A DNA stretch of 64,000 bases from Halichondria panicea (taxonomy: Eukaryota > Porifera > Demospongiae > Suberitida > Halichondriidae), in NCBI RefSeq assembly GCF_963675165.1, contig NC_087390.1, positions 1,941,501-2,005,500 on the forward strand, in the 5' to 3' direction. Position numbers and translations under genes: made by a program. How positions within the stretch are numbered: position 1 is the first letter of the stretch; each line of letters starts with the position of its first letter. This document shows, piece by piece, positions 12,954 to 26,000 of the stretch. Under the pieces are notes generated by a model. That model did no database searches and had not been told where the DNA came from. It saw nothing but the letters and a program-made list of their open reading frames with translations.

Positions 12954-14075
12954 ATGTCCTCTCCAGCTCCCAAGATAACTAAAATAGCAGTCTATCAAGT
13001 AGACCTCCCTCTGAAGGAAGGCAGCTACAAGTGGTCTGAGGGAAAGTCTGTCCAGACATTCGATGCAACCATTGTTCAGGTGTCAACAGATATTGGAGTG
13101 ACTGGCTATGGAGAGTGCTGTCCACTGGGCCCAACCTACTTGCCATCGTATGCTGAAGGTTGCAGGGTAGGGATAAAGACTCTTGCCCCTTCCCTGATTG
13201 GAAAGAATCCCCTTGAGCTCCTAAAACTGAACGAATACATGGATAAGTGTCTCAAGGGTCACCCGTATGTCAAGTCACCTATTGATGTGGCTTGTTGGGA
13301 TATCTTGGGCAAAGTTACCAAACAACCCATAGTCACTCTGCTTGGAGGCCGCTTCGGTGAGGAGTATAACCTTTACAGAGCCATTTCTCAAGGCACTGCT
13401 GAAGAAATGAGACGATCTGTGGAGAAGTATCAGAGCGAGGGATACAAAATATTCCAGCTCAAGGTCGGAGGTAAAATAGACGAAGACATTTCTCGAATCA
13501 AGGCCTGTTCAGACATCCTTGCACCAGAGGAGCTGTTGATAGCAGATGCCAACACTGGTTGGCTGATGCACGAGGCTGTACGAGTGTGCAACGCTGTGAG
13601 AGACTACAGCAACGTCTACATCGAACAGCCGTGTGCCACATACGAGGAAAACGCTAGTGTTCGAAAGCAGTGTCAGCTACCGATGCTAATGGATGAGAGC
13701 ATGGATGATGTTCATGTCCTGAACAGGATCATTACAGACAAATCAGCCGATGGTATCAATCTCAAAATTTCCAAAGTTGGTGGGCTGACGAAAGCAAGAA
13801 TGATCCGAGATCTCTGTGTCTCCGTAGGACTGGCCATGAACGTGGAGGACACATGGGGTTCCGACATTGCCACGGCAGCCATCTCACACTTGGCTCACTC
13901 CACACCTCCTCGTTACCTTCTCATGAGCACAGACTTCAACAGCTACGTCTCCAAGGATACGGCTGACGGGGCACCCAAGAGGGAGCATGGTTGCATGAGA
14001 GCCCCTGAAGGTCCTGGGCTGGGGATAGAGCCAAAGATGGCTGTCTTAGGAAAACCCCTCTTTGAGATTTGTTAA
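12954..14075 (+). CDS. Enolase-superfamily (mandelate racemase/muconate cycloisomerase) enzyme, intronless
   Basis: A single 373-residue open frame. The N-terminal capping domain (residues about 8-130) is followed by the TIM barrel. Metal ligands of the superfamily are readable: D198 in IADANTGW, E224 in YIEQPC and D247/E248 in LMDESM. Acid-base lysines are K170 in FQLKVGG and K271 in NLKISKVGG; VEDTWGSD at 297-304 fits strand 7-8. These features place it in the muconate-lactonising subgroup. The closest group by memory is cis-3-hydroxy-L-proline dehydratase / hydroxyproline-betaine epimerase, which would fit an animal turning over 3-hydroxylated collagen, but the substrate is inference. The absence of introns in a 1.1-kb gene between intron-dense receptors suggests retrocopying or bacterial transfer. 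No organellar signal is obvious. Confidence 0.85.
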   Translation: MSSPAPKITKIAVYQVDLPLKEGSYKWSEGKSVQTFDATIVQVSTDIGVTGYGECCPLGPTYLPSYAEGCRVGIKTLAPSLIGKNPLELLKLNEYMDKCLKGHPYVKSPIDVACWDILGKVTKQPIVTLLGGRFGEEYNLYRAISQGTAEEMRRSVEKYQSEGYKIFQLKVGGKIDEDISRIKACSDILAPEELLIADANTGWLMHEAVRVCNAVRDYSNVYIEQPCATYEENASVRKQCQLPMLMDESMDDVHVLNRIITDKSADGINLKISKVGGLTKARMIRDLCVSVGLAMNVEDTWGSDIATAAISHLAHSTPPRYLLMSTDFNSYVSKDTADGAPKREHGCMRAPEGPGLGIEPKMAVLGKPLFEIC

Positions 14076-14647
14076 CATTTCTAATACCAACAATTTCTAA
14101 TACCAAGGATTTGTTTTGTACAAATTCACATTGTTGAAAGTGATGTTTCAGTGTTCTGCTATCACTATAATTCCTGTCTCTGAGAAAATGTTATTATAAG
14201 GCATCCTGGGACAACAGCTAGATCTATAGAAGTTTCAGTAATCGATACTGCATGGCACTGATATTGAATTGACAGTGTATTGCAGGCCTTTAATTATTAT
14301 TGTAAAAAAAGTGTGCTGAGCAGTAAATGATGCTATTATCAGGAGTTCATTTGAAATCTGGGCGGCTATATAATTATAGATCCAGAGCAACAACATGCCC
14401 CACCCCCCACCCTACAGAACTCTTGCTGCAAGCAAGCAAGAATGACGAGGACATTGTCTCTGGACTAGCTATTTGTGTGTGTCCTTGCACTTCCTATATC
14501 TATAATATCTACAATATATAATTATACCATAGATACTCTATGCAATATAAACATGACTGTGTTGTAACTGCGTGGGCGTTAACCTGACCTCAGCTCTACT
14601 AAACAACGTGCCCCACCCCTATTTTGCAATTGCTGCAAGCAAGAAAG
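14076..14647. other. Intergenic stretch with an orphan first exon
   Basis: AT-rich spacer between the enolase-type gene and receptor copy 3. The only recognisable content is a duplicated leader and signal-peptide exon at about 14385-14490, described separately. Confidence 0.6.
14385..14490 (+). pseudogene. Orphan duplicate of receptor leader and signal-peptide exon
   Basis: A CTTGCTGCAAGCAAG leader precedes ATGACGAGGACATTGTCTCT, closely matching the leader and first exon of receptor copy 3 about 200 bases downstream (start 14648). A TAG falls in frame a few codons after the ATG (TCT CTG GAC TAG), so it cannot encode a signal peptide. It looks like a tandem duplication of the promoter-proximal exon that has since decayed. 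Confidence 0.75.
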
Positions 14648-17600
14648 ATGAGGACATTGTCTCTGTTGCTCTTTGTGTGTGTGGTCCTTGCACTAAACAC
14701 GCTTCAGTGTCACGCTAGAAGAAGAAGTAAGTATAGACTGTATAGACTACAATAATAATTATTATCTAGCTATAGATTCTAGATCTCTAGTCTCTAGCTA
14801 CAGCCTGGATTAGATCTAGTTTGGTGAATCACGGTGTCAGCTGCAGCTCTAGCAGGCCAGCACTTTGACTAATGCTTGTAACATGTACCTTCCCTCTCTC
14901 ACCTTCACACAGATCTCACAGAGATTACCTATCGGTTTACCAACTGCGGATCATCAAACCACGATGGCCCCAGGGTAAACGCTGAGTGTGGTCGTTTGTA
15001 TGAACAGATAAACTCGCCAATCATAACTAATCAAAGATTGTTTCAATTTGAGCGGCAGGATGGTCAGTACGATGGAGGACAGGGATTTCGCTTACCAAGA
15101 AATGACCTCTACAACATCACCATTGCTGGAGCCAGAGGGGGTGAGGGTTTGTGCAATTTCGAGTATGGATTGGGTGGAGTGGTTCGTATGCAAGTTGAAC
15201 TGACTACTGACTACGAGTACCTTATCTTGGTGGGACACAGAGGAACCAGTGTGTGTGATGTACCCGATAATACAGACAATCCAATATGCCAACAACCAAG
15301 ACCAAGAAATGTCACAGAAGCGGAGGCTTGTGAAGTTGATTGGAAAAATTTCGTCAATGAAACGCTTAACGTAGAACATTTCAATGGTGGTGGTGGTGGA
15401 GGTGGTGCTAGTATGATTTGGCCGAGGAGAAAAAACGATTCAGAATTCACTAATTTTCCGATTGCAATAGCGCCAGGTGGTGGAGGGGCCTCAACTGTTC
15501 TGGACTATGAAGCACTACAACTTATACTTTCAAGTATCTCTTTAAATTATCCTAGCAGTGGTACCAAGGAGGAGATCTATAGGTTTCATGTGAATACGCA
15601 CTTCATTCAGTACGGCTTAGACTGGGCAGAAGGAGGCCGAGGCTATAAGCCTAGACCACCTAATGAATTCGTAGTACTTATTATATCTGGATCAGGTGGA
15701 GGCTGGAATCCAGTGGTCGGATTTCCTTTGTTAGAAGTTGATGGAAAACTGTTGAGCCAACCAAACAACTTCGCACAAGGTGGCTTTGATTGTTCATCAG
15801 GTGTTCCAAGTGAATCTCGTGTGTTTACTGGTGTATACGGTGGCTATGGTGGTGGCGGAGGTGGGTGTGGCTCCGGGGGAGCGGGAGGAGGCTACACAGG
15901 AGGACACATTTTTGGGAATACAAATACCATACCAGGAGGCGGTGGCGATGTTGGTGTATTCAATCTCACCGAGTTACCTCTTGTAAGAATGCTGGGAAGG
16001 AATAACAATGATGGTGATGGATACGTTGAGATAGTGTCCTCCAACTGTGAGTGTGCTGGACAGTGTGTGGTGTACCCTGAGGAGAAGCAGTTTGAGTGCT
16101 GGTGTCCGAATGATGCTCTCCTCGCTGGGGACGGAAGCAATTGTTACAAAGGTAAGCTGGGATTTTTTTATTACAAAAAGTATATAAACTATGTTATACA
16201 ATTTTACAGTGTACCTACACTTAGCTGTTACACATTTGTGCGATCAGTTGGTGATTGGTGACAACTTCCCAGTGTTTAATTTTGTTGCGTTTCATTTTCC
16301 TCCTCCAGAGAGAAGTGTTTTTGTCAACGAACAAGAACCTATCACAGTCACCAGCAATGGGGAAACAGTATTTCTCACTGGCCTACAATTCAATGGCTCT
16401 CTCAATATCTTTGGTCTAGACGTGACCCTAACGGTGAACCCCATATCAGATGGTAACAGTGTTGCTATGGAGGACGTTGCTTGCGCTGTGGTGTTTGTGG
16501 GTAGAAACTCTCAAAGTGTTGTAGCGTCTAATCCAGTCAGGTGGGACTTTTGTGGAATAGTGTAAAGTGCCAAAACAATATTCATTGCCGAGTGTATGAG
16601 ACATGCAATGCAGATAGTATTCTCTTGTGTATTGGTAGCAATCTTTTCTGGTATTCATTAGTGCAGGACAACTGTCAGCACATTAATTTCTGCTGCAGAT
16701 TCTATAATTCCATGTTGTGTGTTACTGTGTGTGTGTGGGAACATCATGATTGTATGTACATTTTTATTTATTTATAGAGTTGATGGTTCTGGGCGATCAT
16801 ACAAAATATCAATACTAGAAGAAATCGACAATGGAACGAATGGAGTGAAGCCTAGCCCAGACTATGTCACTTTCCTTCCAGACCCGATTCTGGTACGCGG
16901 TGCTGTACTGGTCTCTAATGGGCAATGCTCACTGTCAAGTCCTCTACAAGTCAACATCAGCTCTGAGAGTGGCATACGTAAGCTGAAACTAACGTAATTA
17001 TGTTGGATGAATGTTGTGTTATGTTGTGTTATGTTCAATTTAGTTGCACTGAAGTCTATAATTATTGTTTTGTCACCATTTGTGGGATTTGCTTGACCAT
17101 TATTTTAATGCAAAGCTAACTGTTGCCAAGTCATTCAAAAAGCTTTTTTTTCTACAGCTCCAATCAATGACTTCGGAAACTTTGAAAATGATTTTGTCAT
17201 TAACTCGGCAAGGTTTATTCTTGCTGCTGAGGAAGCGCCCACTACGACCAGTACACCTCCCGAGCCTGCTCAGGGTGCTGTTAACATTGGACTGGTATTA
17301 GGGCTTGTGATTGCTGGTATGTTGCTAACTGCACTGGTCGGCATTGTCATTGTCGTGGTCTACATTAGATACTCTCCAACGAAACGAAGGTACGGTGTTA
17401 GAAACAGTCAGAACCTTGCAGTGTATGAAGCACATTGATAATTATAATTGTTATTTCTAAAACGGAAGCAGAACTGTGGTGAAACGTTGAATGTACATAT
17501 ACTTCTCTCTTGTTTGATTGTAGGACTGTGATAATTTCTTCAACGAGGGAGTCCGGTTCAAATCTCATCGATCCAACTACTGCTACAGAGACTACTTTCA

Positions 17601-19497
17601 GTGCTGGCTACGAAAAAGTCAAGGTTGGTGATTGCATATTCATGTTACTTATGGTTTATAATTTTATTGCTTTGGCAACAGGACGGTGAAGTTGAAGCCA
17701 AAATAGACAAGGACACTGGAAATGAGTACAGTTACGTCACGGTGAAAGGAGGTGGAGCTTCTATTAACCCTTATGCCACCCTTACATCAGACGGCATGGT
17801 CAGAAAATTTTGAAATTTGAAATTTGCTTTGAATTGCAAACTCTATACTTACAGGCGTACGAGACTCCTGTGAGTCTCACAGGTGACGGTTTCAAGCCTA
17901 GATACGGCATCATTGCTCCTGCCATCGACTTCACCATGTACAACAAGGAGAGATCTAGCTCTACTATCAATGTGAGTCCCGAAAACTGTCGCAATTAAAT
18001 TGAGATTGTATCACAGAATTGGGACTATCCTCGCAATAACCTCGTGTATTTGAGAGAACTTGGAGAGGGACAGTTTGGAAAAGTTCTACTAATGAAAGCA
18101 ACGGTTCGTTGCAACTAGTACACCTTATATAGCTTCTACTTTGCGACCCTTGCATCAAATACCTCCCCTATTGGCTACGTTCGTTTTAGTCTTTGCTTAC
18201 ATATAGGACATAGCTGGCTACACTGGTAAGATTCCAGTGGCTGTGAAGACACTCACCAGTAGAGACCCGGAGGTGATAAAGAAGTTCATGGAGGAAGCCG
18301 ACCTCATGAAGAAGTTCTCTCACCCAAATATTGTCAGCTTGCTCGGTATCAGTATTGCTGAATCAGATGGTGAGATTGACGAGGACAGTGCTCCCTTAAT
18401 GATCCTAGAGTACATGCCGTACGGTGATCTACAATCGTTCCTCACAACTCACAAGTAAGTTTTCCATATTGAAGCCTATTTCTAACACTTACACAGACCT
18501 GACGATGAAACACAACAAACATCAATCAGTCAGCAACACTTTTTGAATTTCTCAATTGATGTAAGTATCGGAAAACTAGCTATTTAAACTGATGTAATGA
18601 TTGTAACACATGCATAGATGGCGAGAGCTTTGGATTTCTTAGCGATTAACAAATACGTCCACAGAGATGTAGCTGCAAGGAATTGTCTAGGTATGTCCCA
18701 TCACTATGCATGCACACTCCTGTCATGCATGGTAACACATTATGTCCATGCATGCATGCAGTTAGTCCCGACCTCCACATCAAGATAGCCGACTTTGGTC
18801 TCTCCAGGGGTGTATATGACAAGGACTACTACAAGATAGCTGGCAAGGCAGTGTTGCCTGTGAGGTGGATGGCTCCCGAATCCCTCCTGTTTGGAATCTT
18901 CTCAACAGCATCCGATGTATGGTGAGTCGGAAGCAATTTACAATGTCCCTTCAATTGTGTATTATATAACTGTAGTCAAATTAAGCAGGCTCCACTCGTG
19001 GTGTCGGTGCCTTTCCGTCAATTCTTTTAAGTTTCAGCCTTGCGACCATACTCTCATTATATTCACGAATATAGTATAATGATTTAACTATAATGTAGGT
19101 CTTATGGTGTCACCATCTGGGAGATCACTAGCTATGGAGAGACACCTCTGGAGGAGATGGAAGTTCAAGAAATTGTAACGGCTGCTCAAAATATATCTCT
19201 GGAGCATTCGAGGTAAACTATATTGCTGCATGTGTACTAATCTACTCCCGCAAAAAATGTCTCTTCATCACTGTACTTTTACTATAATGCATGATATATA
19301 ATTATAGCTAGACTTTAACTTTGTTGCATGCGCAGCGCAGTTGGATTTTAATGTTTTAATTAACTTAATGTATTTGTTTCAGGCCACAATATTGCAGTGA
19401 TGAGCTGTATGAGCTGATGTGTAATTGTCATCGACATGATGCTAAGGACAGGCCATCTTTTGAAGACATTCTCACACTGCTGGTGAAGAAAGACTGA
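14648..19497 (+). CDS. ALK-like receptor tyrosine kinase, copy 3 (complete)
   Basis: Fifteen exons, about 1058 residues: 14648-14726, 14913-16151, 16309-16540, 16778-16977, 17158-17389, 17524-17623, 17682-17798, 17855-17970, 18017-18103, 18207-18454, 18497-18560, 18618-18690, 18762-18921, 19099-19212 and 19383-19497 (TGA). Signal peptide, glycine-rich domain with [22 protein letters not shown]-like Cys segment, stalk, transmembrane helix ([20 protein letters not shown]), tyrosine-rich juxtamembrane region ([27 protein letters not shown]) and kinase with [23 protein letters not shown] and [10 protein letters not shown]. It has lost one intron relative to copies 1 and 2: the exon after VAVK runs on through EYMPYGDL. 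The stalk and juxtamembrane regions are the most diverged parts. It ends shortly after the kinase fold, without the Ser/Thr-rich tail of copy 2. Confidence 0.88.
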
Positions 19498-20061
19498 CCT
19501 CTTCTTACATGTACTTTTCAAGGAACACTAAAATTGACTACATTTTTTTCACAATTATTATTAGTATTTTTATTCAGCACTTTATAATTTAGTAACGTAA
19601 GCTTATAGCGGGTAATTTTCGTTGGTGCAAATTTTGTATAAACTGCCCATTCAAATAATTATTTCGTATTCGTACAGCTCAGGAGAGTGACGTTGAACCT
19701 ATTGCGGTAGAATAATATCATAGTATTTATTTTCGTATGATGCTCAAAATGTCCATACAAAAATAATCCGCTATTAGAAATAAAGTAAACTAATTAAATC
19801 AGTGGCTGTCCCAGTGCACCGCCAGCACAGGGAGTGTCATTTTCTCCTTTCAAGATCATGATTACAGAGGAAGTGGGAGGGGCGGTTGTACGGTTGCAAT
19901 CAAACCAGCCCTTCCCACTTCCTATACACAATCAGCACGGAAAATGGTGCAATACACAAGCACGCCAAACAAGCTATAAAACAGACTAGATCTACACAGT
20001 GTACCGAGTCATCAAGCGAGCCTGACCAACTCGAATAGCTAACAACTGAGGTGGATCTAAG
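19498..20061. other. Intergenic spacer with a small repeat element
   Basis: The 3' flank of receptor copy 3 and 5' flank of the NFX1-type gene. It contains one member of a dispersed repeat at about 19603-19774 (described separately). No gene seen. Confidence 0.6.
19603..19774. repeat. Dispersed TACCGTATAGCGGG/ATTTTCG repeat, copy A
   Basis: Starts TATAGCGGGTAATTTTCG and ends with the complement ATAATCCGCTA. The interior (GCTCAGGAGAGTGACGTTG ... CGTATGATGCTC) recurs at 36528-36702 and, interrupted, at about 58011-58560. Size and terminal symmetry suggest a MITE. Confidence 0.7.
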
Positions 20062-23000
20062 ATGTCTGATCAAGCAGCAAGCACTGTGGCAGGGGCCACA
20101 GTAGGTGCAGTCACATCGTCTCATAGACCTGACGAAAAAGCTTCTGTTTCTCGACCGTCAGACAGAGAAATGTCTAAAACCAGATCGACAAAGGATGAAA
20201 AGAAAACTAACGAATCAAAAAGCAATGAAGAAAAGAAAGTTGACAGACAAAAAGGCGGGACTAAAAAAACTGATACTGGGCAAGGTATTTCACAAGGTGG
20301 TGGTCAGAATCGAAGGAACCGTTACTACAATGATCGTCCTAGATACCAAAGAGGAACTCGTGCCGATGTTAGGACTGATAGTCGCCGTGGCGATCAGGAA
20401 CGGCAATATCGGAATCCAGGACACAGACCAGATCTGAAAAGCGATAATCCACCACTGAGTTCCCAATCTTACAACAAAGATGATGACAAGAAATCAGTTC
20501 ATCCTCAAGACCAACCCAAGGCAGCTGGTCAAAGTAGGAGCAAAGCAAGTATCAGTAAAACTGAACGACCACAATCTGGAGAGACTCAAAAGAATGCTGG
20601 GCCACCACCAAGACACAAACAAGATGGAGGGCAATACAGAAACCCTCGGCAACATGGCAGACAAGGAGGGAGAGCAAAGTCACCAATCAGGGCAGAGAAA
20701 AAAACAGTTTTAACTAAAGACAACACTTCTGATAAGATAGAAATCGACGACAGCAAAACGTTGAAATCTACTACTGCAGTGAAGGAAACATTGAATGTTG
20801 AAGCAAGCTCTGCGACCTCAAAGCCTCCTGAAAAACCACCCCCTCAATCGAAAAGCACTGCTAAGAACTCTGACAGATATAACTACACGAAATCAAAGCC
20901 TGAAAAGCAGCAGACTAGAGAAAAAGGTCGCCATAGAGGTCAGAGGTCAATCCCAACTGTACAGAGTGACCAGCTGGCACAAGAACTGACGGCAGGAACG
21001 TACGAGTGTATGGTGTGCTGTGAGTGTGTGCGTGGGAAACACCAGGTGTGGAGCTGTGAGGGCTGTTATCACGTCTTCCATCTCAAATGTATCAAGAAGT
21101 GGGCGTCAGCTCCTGTCCTTGGCATTGATGAAGGTGTGTGTTTGTCTATTCTCCTATTATTTTGCTTTTATTTATTGAAGTGTCCTGATGTTAGGTCAAT
21201 GTATCTCAATAGAGTTGTGACTTGTTGAATATCCTGACTATAAGAGGTGTCCATAGAACGCTTGACCCAATAAATACTTGTGAACAGATTGAGGCCAGAT
21301 ATATAATTATGCTGACAATGTTTCTCCTCCCTCCAGGTACCCCTGAGGGCTGGCAGTGCCCCAGTTGCCGGAGGTGCTCCACTATTGTACCCACTGTCTA
21401 TCGTTGCTTTTGTGGGCGTGTCACAAACCCTTGGCAGAGGAACAGAGGGGAACTGAGCGTACCCCACTCTTGTGGGGACACTTGTCTCAAGAGTCTTGCC
21501 GTGGGATCACACTCTAGCTGCAGGTATGCAATGGTGTAGATACAGTCATGTGTTGTGTTTCTGAGAGTTATTTAATTTGAAATACATGCAGGGTGTCATA
21601 CAGGGGGGGGGAGAGAGGGGGGGATATTTTTTAGCAACATTTTCTGGTTTCTTTTCTCATTTCCCCCCCTCTACTTCAAAATCCTGTATGACACCCTGAG
21701 TCATGTATTATAATTATAGAGCATCTTTGTAAACATGATGTATGCTTTCATTGAAATAGAATGCTCCTCACTACTTTGATGGCCCCTCTAAGTTATAGCT
21801 AGTGATACATGTATAGAGCATCTTTGTAAACGTACGTGTGTATGCTTTCTCGCTGAAGTAATGGCCCCTCAAAGTTAGTTAGTGGTACTTTTCAGAAAGA
21901 GCGTAACTTACAGCTTTAACCGGTAACCTTGGATTGTGTTTGTAACACTCAATAATTATACTTCCCTAGACACAAGTGCCGCCTTCCCTGTCACCCTGGA
22001 CCATGCCCCTCTTGTCCCGTCATGGTAACACGCACCTGCCCCTGTGGGAAAATCTCTCATCAGGTAACCACCAGTCCATAATATTGATGCTTCACTTATT
22101 GATGGTCCTAGTTTAGAACTTAACTGGATAACCATAATTAATTTTGCCTGTATGCTTATACATATAGGTTCGTTGCAGTCGCACTGGTGACCTCCCATTG
22201 TGTGGTAGTGTGTGTGGGCGTGGCCTAGCGTGTGGGCGGCATAGCTGTGAGGACAACTGTCACTCTGGGCCGTGCCGAGGCTGTGAGGAAGTGCTGACTC
22301 AGCAGTGCCACTGTGGACGTCAGACGAGACAGTCTTGTTGCGGGGAAGAAAAGAGTCAAATGTTCTCGTGTGGGCAGGTCTGCAACAAGTGAGCAACATG
22401 CAGTGTGGAATAATCAGCTGTCATTTTTATAGCCACCTAGGCCAACAAGTCTTTAGAGGTCCAGGCCAGTTTTCAGAGCAAATTTGATTATCCATAGCTT
22501 GTGTTAGGAACGTCCAATTTCAAAGCTAAAATATTAGTAGCCGTTGGTGGTGGTGCTACATTATGGTGTACATGCTTTTTGGCAATCCCAAATCTGAACT
22601 GATTTTTGCACTGTTTTACATAATTATGTAACTGTACTTCCCTCGCTACAGAGAGCTGGACTGTGGGAACCACTTGTGTGAGCTCTTATGTCATGAGGGG
22701 GCGTGTCCATCGTGTCCCCTCCTCCCCTCAGCAATCACCACCTGTCCCTGTGGAGCCACACCCATTTCCCAGCTGCTGTCCGAGGGTAGAGGGAGGGTCT
22801 CCTGTTTCGACCCCGTGCCCACGTGTGACAGTGTGTGTGGGAAGATATTGCCTTGCTCAATAGCTGGTGAGAATAAAGTTGTTATAACGTACTTTAAAAT
22901 ACTGGGATCCAGCGTTAAATAAAGCATCTTTGAGCGACCGTAATTATTGTTAGTCCTGTTTGTCCTAATTTATGATACATACGTGTATGTATAGGCCTTT

Positions 23001-26000
23001 CAGATTATGTGTTAAAATCCCAAAGTATAATTTAAGCCTGTTTTTGAAAAAATAATTAATCCATATTTTCTGAAAATATGGCCCGTTCCAAATTTGAGCA
23101 TGCCATGTAAACTGGCTCTATCTAAAATCCTTTAAATTAACTTACAGGGTCGACCTAGTATATGTATGTATAGTTATCATAATTATTTTGACCTCAGATG
23201 ACCCCCACCTCTGCCCCGCCCCCTGCCACTCGGGTGTGTGTGCGTCGTGTGACAAAACGTCTGTGGTGACGTGCTTGTGTGGAGCCTCATCGAGCAGTGT
23301 GCCCTGTGTGGAGGTGGTGGACGGGAAGTGGGTGGAGTTTCGATGTGAACGTGTCTGTAACAAGAAGAAGAGCTGCGGACGTCACAGGTGTAACACAAGA
23401 TGCTGCGTGGTGAGTGAGCATCTGATTACGCTTATTTTAGTTCTCCATTCAATCATTCAAAATCAGAGTGTATTTTTGTTTGAGTAAGTACAGTGATGAT
23501 GCTTTCACAGCGCAGATCAGCTATGGTTTTGACACCTAGCTAGTCCTTAATCTTACTATAGAAACCAGTATACTGTTAAGAACAGTTAAGACAAAACTTC
23601 CCCAAGAATATACTTGACAAACATACTTCCCCCCTCCAGGATACAGAGCACAAGTGTGAGTTGCTGTGCAGTAAGAAGCTTCAGTGTGGACTCCATCATT
23701 GCCAGGAGACCTGTCACCGTGGACACTGTCAGCAGTGCTGGGAATACAGTGAGTCTCTTTTACATATTTTGATTGCCAACCTGCTGTTGAAATGCATCTA
23801 CTCTCATATGTATGCAAAGCCTCTGAAAATAGGAAATTATGGCCCGTTTCAAATTGATTTAAACACACCATCGCTCCTTTTAAGCTATCAAAAAATTTGA
23901 AAATATTTGAATTTGTTTCACCAAAACCCTTGATACAGAGTCGACTAATACATGTACTATAGTACTCTCATAATACGACATGCACATGCACTTTTAATTA
24001 CCATTTGAATAGGAAAAGAAACATTCATAATACTAGTGTTATTACCGTTCTTTGAATGAGTCCTCTGTTTCTCCACTCAGGTTACACTGAGCTCACCTGT
24101 CACTGCGGAGGTGAGGTGCTCCACCCACCCATACCTTGTGGGACACTCCCCCCTCCCTGTACCCGACTCTGTGCTCGCATGCACTCCTGTGGACATCCCG
24201 TCCGACATGGTTGCCATTACGACGAGTTCTGTCCACCGTGTACTTCCCTCGTAGAGAAGATGTGCATGGGAGGACACGAGGTGAGGTCATCAGGAGCACA
24301 CTACCACTCTTGGGCACAGTCCCAGAAGCTTACAATATGAACACAACAGTCTCATGCAGAAGTTCTGTATGTAACTGTTTGTAGGGCTTCTACAATAACG
24401 TACGTGTACCTTCAATAAACAGCATTTGCGCCTCGCAGAAAATTAATTGTGTCTGCAAATTTCCCGGAAAATACTAAGTTTTCTCTAGCTTCAGCAAATG
24501 ACCCTCCTCCATTACAGAATGTGTATATGTGCTGCATGTGTCACTGACCACTAATCCACTCTCTACTTTATACATGTAACACCACTCTTGCACAGTCTCA
24601 GAACTTACAATGTGCATGTAAAAGTATTTTCTTTGGCTGTGCTTCACGATCTACCTCTTATTGTGTTTCACTGACCACTATAGTACGTCCACCTTTTACT
24701 GTATATAGCTTCGACGCAACCTCCCCTGTCACCTGACTGACGTCTCCTGTGGAGCTGCCTGTGGTTGCCCCCTGCAGTGTGGCCGCCACAAGTGTCAACG
24801 TACCTGTCACCGTGGAAACTGTGACGAGTTTCCATGCCAACAGCCGTGTACTACCAAGCGGAGGTTATGTGATCACGAGTGTGGGGAGCTGTGTCATGTT
24901 GGGCGAGAGTGTCCAGACACACCTTGTCGGACTTTCGTTGACATACAATGTGGGTGTGGTAGAAAAAAGGAGAGATCTGTTTGTATGGCTTCTGAGTCTG
25001 GAGCAATGCGGCAGGCTTTTCAGTGAGTGCATTGTATATTATACAGTGACTGTCACAATGGCTGCCGCCTTTTGCATGGGCAGACCAACAGTAGCTGCAT
25101 GTATTAATTAGATGGCCTGCTATCACAGGTCCAATCATATGGGGTGCCGTTTGTGTCAAAATGCTAATTTTATCCACTTATGCAGAAGTACACTGACTTA
25201 TACACAAGTGCACCGACTTATACCACAAGTACACCGACTTATACGCAAGTGCACCGACTTATACGCAAGTGCACAGACTTATACGCAAGTGCACAGACTT
25301 ATACGCAAGTGCACAGACTTATACACAAGTGCACCGACTTATACACAGGTGCACTGACTTATACATATAACCTGACTTGTACAAGTACTTTGACTTATGC
25401 ACAAGTATGCTGACTTATGCACAAGTGCACTGACTTATGCACAAGTATGCTGACTTATGCACAAGTGCACTGACTTATGCACAAGTGCACCGACTTATGC
25501 ACAAGTACACTGACTTATACACAAGTGCACGTGCTGAATTAATTTAACCTTTAACCTTTAACCCTTTGCACATGGTTGTTCTATATAGACTAGAGACATG
25601 GCAGAATCTTCAGTTAATGTGCAAGTATTGTCAAACGCTTTAAACCTGTTTACTCAAGCTGCTACAACTCTTAACAGAATCTCTGTAAACATTACTATTG
25701 TCTGCCTTGACTCTGCCTGTACATGCACGTGCCTGTTCTTAGTAATGTTTACAGAGCTTCTGTAAGTGCAAAGGGTTAAAGGTTAAAGGTTAAATTAATT
25801 CAGCATACTTGTGCATAAGTCAGCATACTTACGTATAAGTCAGTGCACTTGTGCATGTATAAGTCAGCATACTTGTGCATAAGTCAGCATACTTGTGTAT
25901 AAGTCAGTGCACTTGTGTATAAGTCAGTGCACTTGTGCATAAGTCAGTGTACTTGTATATAAGTCAGCATACTTGTGCATAAGTGAAAGTACTTGTATAC

